Of a stretch of 64,000 nt of DNA, positions 61,946-64,000 are shown piece after piece. The notes below the pieces were generated by a model. It worked only from the letters and a program-made list of their open reading frames with translations. It made no database searches and was not told the DNA's origin. Position 1 is the stretch's first letter. The number at the start of each line of letters is the position of its first letter. Where the stretch lies: positions 62,001 through 126,000 of the forward strand of contig NZ_LGIC01000007.1 in assembly GCF_001294535.1 (NCBI RefSeq), given 5' to 3'. Source of the stretch: Cypionkella psychrotolerans. GTDB taxonomy: Bacteria; Pseudomonadota; Alphaproteobacteria; Rhodobacterales; Rhodobacteraceae. The translations under genes were made by a program, and so were the position numbers.

Positions 61946-62506
61946 TTAGAACGGGATTTCGTCGTCAATATCCGAGCGCCCACCACCCGAACCACTGCCA
62001 GAACCACCGCCCGAGGACGAGCCGCCGCCATAGCCGCCGCCGCTCGATCCACCCCGGCTGTAACCGCCGCCAGAAGCACCACCACCCGAGCCGCCGCCCT
62101 GATCTTCATAGCGGCCGCGATCATCGTCGCCGCCACCGCCCGAACCGCCGCCATCACGACCGCCAAGCAGGGTCAACTCGCCCCGGAACTGCCGCAGCAC
62201 GATTTCGGTGGTATATCGGTCTGCGCCGGATTGGTCCTGCCATTTGCGGGTCTCCAACTGGCCTTCGATGTAAACCGTCGAGCCTTTTTTGAGATATTGT
62301 TCGGCAATTTTGCCGAGATTCTCATTGAAAATCGCGACCGAATGCCATTCGGTGCGCTCTTTACGCTCGCCGCTTTGCTTGTCGCGCCAAGTCTCCGAGG
62401 TGGCGATGCGCAGGTTCACCACTTTGCCGCCGTTCGGGAAGTTGCGCACTTCCGGGTCGCGGCCCAGATTTCCGACGATGATCACCTTGTTGACCGAGCC
62501 TGCCAT
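61946..62506 (-). CDS. ssb: Single-stranded DNA-binding protein
   Basis: A 186-aa protein with an OB fold at the N terminus ([39 protein letters not shown] and [16 protein letters not shown]), a long glycine- and serine-rich linker from about residue 115 to 175, and the conserved acidic tail DIDDEIPF that recruits partner proteins. ATG 62506 has GGGAG six bases upstream. Length and tail are normal. The gene is divergent from the lytic transglycosylase gene. Confidence 0.96.
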   Translation of the reverse strand: MAGSVNKVIIVGNLGRDPEVRNFPNGGKVVNLRIATSETWRDKQSGERKERTEWHSVAIFNENLGKIAEQYLKKGSTVYIEGQLETRKWQDQSGADRYTTEIVLRQFRGELTLLGGRDGGGSGGGGDDDRGRYEDQGGGSGGGASGGGYSRGGSSGGGYGGGSSSGGGSGSGSGGGRSDIDDEIPF

Positions 62507-62723
62507 CTTAGTCTCCCTGATTCCGTACATCCCCGCCAGCATCGCGACAGGTGGTTAATAATTTCTATAGACTGCCCCATCTGGCCCCGCAACCGGGCAG
62601 CGGCGGCGCGGATGGCAAGGTTTTGCCGAAGTGGTCCGGCTGGGTCTGATCACGGCGCTGGAACTTGGTGCAAACTTTGGTATAGTGCCGCCAGTTTTGG
62701 TCTGGGTTGAAGACAGGGTCTCC

Positions 62724-63338
62724 ATGCGATTTTCGCCGATGGTGTTGACGATCATGATGGCCGCAGGGCTGGCACTGACTGCCCCTATGATGGCGCAGGC
62801 GGAGGCGTTGAAGCTGGGCGGCAAGAAAAACCGCGCTTCGATGCTGAAATCGCAGATGGCGCTACTGGATGGGCGGTTGGCTGTCGAATATGAGGGCTCG
62901 GACCGGCTGAAGCCGAATTATAACAAGGCGGATGCGGGCGGCTCGGATGCGCCGGTGCGACGCTTTGCTGGCAAGTATAAGGGTGAGTATCTGGAGGTCG
63001 CCAAGGCCGCCGCCCGCAAGCATGGCGTGCCGGAGGATGTGTTCTTGCGGCTGGTGCAGCAGGAAAGCGGCTGGAACACCGGGGCTGTTTCGATCAAGGG
63101 CGCCACTGGCCTCGCGCAGCTGATGCCGGGGACGGCGGATCGGTTGGGGGTGGATATCAACGATCCGGGTGAGAACCTTGAGGGCGGCGCACGGTATCTG
63201 CGGATGATGTATGATCGCTTCGGGACCTGGAAGCTGGCTTTGGCCGCTTATAATGCCGGGCCGATGGCGGTAGAAAAGCACGGCGGGGTGCCGCCGTATG
63301 ATGAGACCCAGAATTACGTTTTGGCGATTTTGGGCTAA
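62724..63338 (+). CDS. Lytic transglycosylase (SLT domain)
   Basis: A 204-aa secreted enzyme that cuts peptidoglycan glycan strands. A signal peptide runs to about residue 27 (APMMAQAEA). The SLT domain (about 95-195) has the catalytic glutamate in RLVQQESGWN, then GATGLAQLMPGTADRLGVD and ALAAYNAGP. ATG 62724 gives a good signal peptide, with AGGG upstream but weak spacing. The order with ssb behind it is divergent, so it has its own promoter. Confidence 0.9.
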   Translation: MRFSPMVLTIMMAAGLALTAPMMAQAEALKLGGKKNRASMLKSQMALLDGRLAVEYEGSDRLKPNYNKADAGGSDAPVRRFAGKYKGEYLEVAKAAARKHGVPEDVFLRLVQQESGWNTGAVSIKGATGLAQLMPGTADRLGVDINDPGENLEGGARYLRMMYDRFGTWKLALAAYNAGPMAVEKHGGVPPYDETQNYVLAILG

Positions 63339-63352
63339 GGGTTTTACAGGTC

Positions 63353-63366
63353 GTCCACGCGTGGAC
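63353..63366. promoter_or_regulatory. Perfect 14-bp palindrome after the lytic transglycosylase gene
   Basis: GTCCACGCGTGGAC is a perfect palindrome with no loop, so an RNA hairpin is unlikely and a DNA-binding site is more probable. It lies 14 bp past the stop and 130 bp before the Hsp70-family gene. Confidence 0.35.
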
Positions 63367-63496
63367 AGGGCTTTGATTTATATAAAATCAATGGGTTATA
63401 CCTGCCCCGTTCATGTTTCATTAACATTTTAGCGCGGCTTTACATCGGCTGCCTGCATCGTTACACCGCGCGTTTTGCTGAAACGCGGGGGCTGCT

Positions 63497-64000
63497 ATGA
63501 CGCTGTTTTGTGGGATCGACTTTGGCACCTCGAACTCGACGGTATCGCTGGCGGATACTGACCGGGCTTGGCTGATCGCTTTGGAAGATCAGGCGGTGAC
63601 TTTGCCCTCGGCGGTGTTTTGGGAGCAGGATGGCGGTGCGCCCGAATTTGGCCGCGCGGCGATTGCGGCTTACCTTCGCGGTGATGAGGGGCGGCTGATG
63701 CGGGGGCTGAAAAGCACGCTCGGCTCGGGGATGATTGACGAGCGCACGGCAGTTGGGTCGCGCGCGGTGTCGTTCCGTGAAGTTCTGACGCGGTTTATGC
63801 GGCATATGGTCGAGGTTCTTCGGGTCCATGCGCCGGGCGCGGACCGGGTGGTGCTGGGGCGTCCGGTGCATTTTGTCGATGGTGATACCGCGGGCGATGC
63901 CAAGGCGCAGACTGCGCTGGAGGAAATCGCGCGGGGCTTGGGCTTTCGGGAAGTGTCGTTTCAATATGAGCCGATTGCGGCGGCGTTGCAGTATGAGCAG
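63497..64000 (+). CDS. Hsp70-family protein (YegD-like), N-terminal part
   Basis: A 168-residue start of a chaperone-like ATPase cut by the window end with no stop. MTLFCGIDFGTSNSTVSLAD is the phosphate-1 loop of the actin/Hsp70 fold, and VVLGRPVHFVDGDTAGDAKA with FQYEPIAAALQYEQ are the connect and adenosine parts. The absence of typical DnaK sequence (for example the GIDLGTTNS start with VxVLE) puts it near the shorter YegD type. A G-rich Shine-Dalgarno precedes the ATG. The gene continues to the right. Confidence 0.85.
   Translation, partial: MTLFCGIDFGTSNSTVSLADTDRAWLIALEDQAVTLPSAVFWEQDGGAPEFGRAAIAAYLRGDEGRLMRGLKSTLGSGMIDERTAVGSRAVSFREVLTRFMRHMVEVLRVHAPGADRVVLGRPVHFVDGDTAGDAKAQTALEEIARGLGFREVSFQYEPIAAALQYEQ

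Overview
The window looks like a chromosomal segment of an alphaproteobacterium of the family Rhodobacteraceae (order Rhodobacterales). This rests on gene families and gene order typical of that group: a DUF2849-cysI-cysH-DUF934-ferredoxin reductase sulfate assimilation run, a dnaB/alr/mlaEF/radA/cvpA/purF neighbourhood, and a dispersed intergenic repeat with the core GCCTCCGGCGGGGATATTT. High GC and dense operons with 4-bp start/stop overlaps fit as well. Genus cannot be set from the sequence alone.

Layout. (1) 1-4973: the integrase end of an integrated mobile element, noticeably AT-richer than the rest. It carries a primase-helicase, an AlpA/Xis-like regulator and a tyrosine integrase, and ends at the 3' part of a tRNA-Thr(UGU) gene, which is the attachment site. 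(2) 5005-10312: dgkA, an SDR oxidoreductase, a sugar cassette (wecE, hexapeptide acyltransferase, WavQ-like protein), an ArsR regulator with the cysteine spacing of persulfide sensors, and a PHP-domain hydrolase. (3) 10407-21601: a catabolic cluster with a divergent LysR regulator, two dimethylglycine/sarcosine dehydrogenase-like FAD-GcvT fusions, a non-pyrrolysine MttB-family methyltransferase, an aldehyde dehydrogenase, a 3-hydroxyisobutyrate-dehydrogenase-like enzyme and a PLP Cys/Met-metabolism enzyme. (4) 21673-37979: mostly minus-strand housekeeping genes (purF, cvpA, radA, alr, mlaEF, dnaB, pyrE, pyrC), interrupted by two pseudogenes and an IS66 remnant beside a decayed gene. (5) 38173-51756: small secreted or hypothetical proteins, a glycosyltransferase, an MBL-fold hydrolase, a large OmpA-family protein with an alanine-rich helical repeat, an XdhC-family protein, an AraC/DUF4142/cupredoxin group, an ArsR-AHSA1 pair, infC with an AUA start, and an Xre/RES toxin-antitoxin pair. 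(6) 51926-64000: the assimilatory sulfate reduction operon with a divergent Lrp regulator, a P450-EamA pair, tpiA, a SUF-type Fe-S pair, an acyltransferase, ssb, a lytic transglycosylase and the start of an Hsp70-family gene.

How the genes work together. The region 3 cluster most plausibly strips methyl groups from a quaternary or tertiary amine osmolyte and oxidises the products; substrate and one-carbon acceptor are inferred. The sulfur genes reduce adenylylsulfate to sulfide, but no siroheme synthase gene is next to them. The most unusual non-coding structure is the set of dispersed palindromic repeats, including a 33-bp inverted pair at 51830-51915, and an identical 19-bp palindrome at 20464 and 45977.
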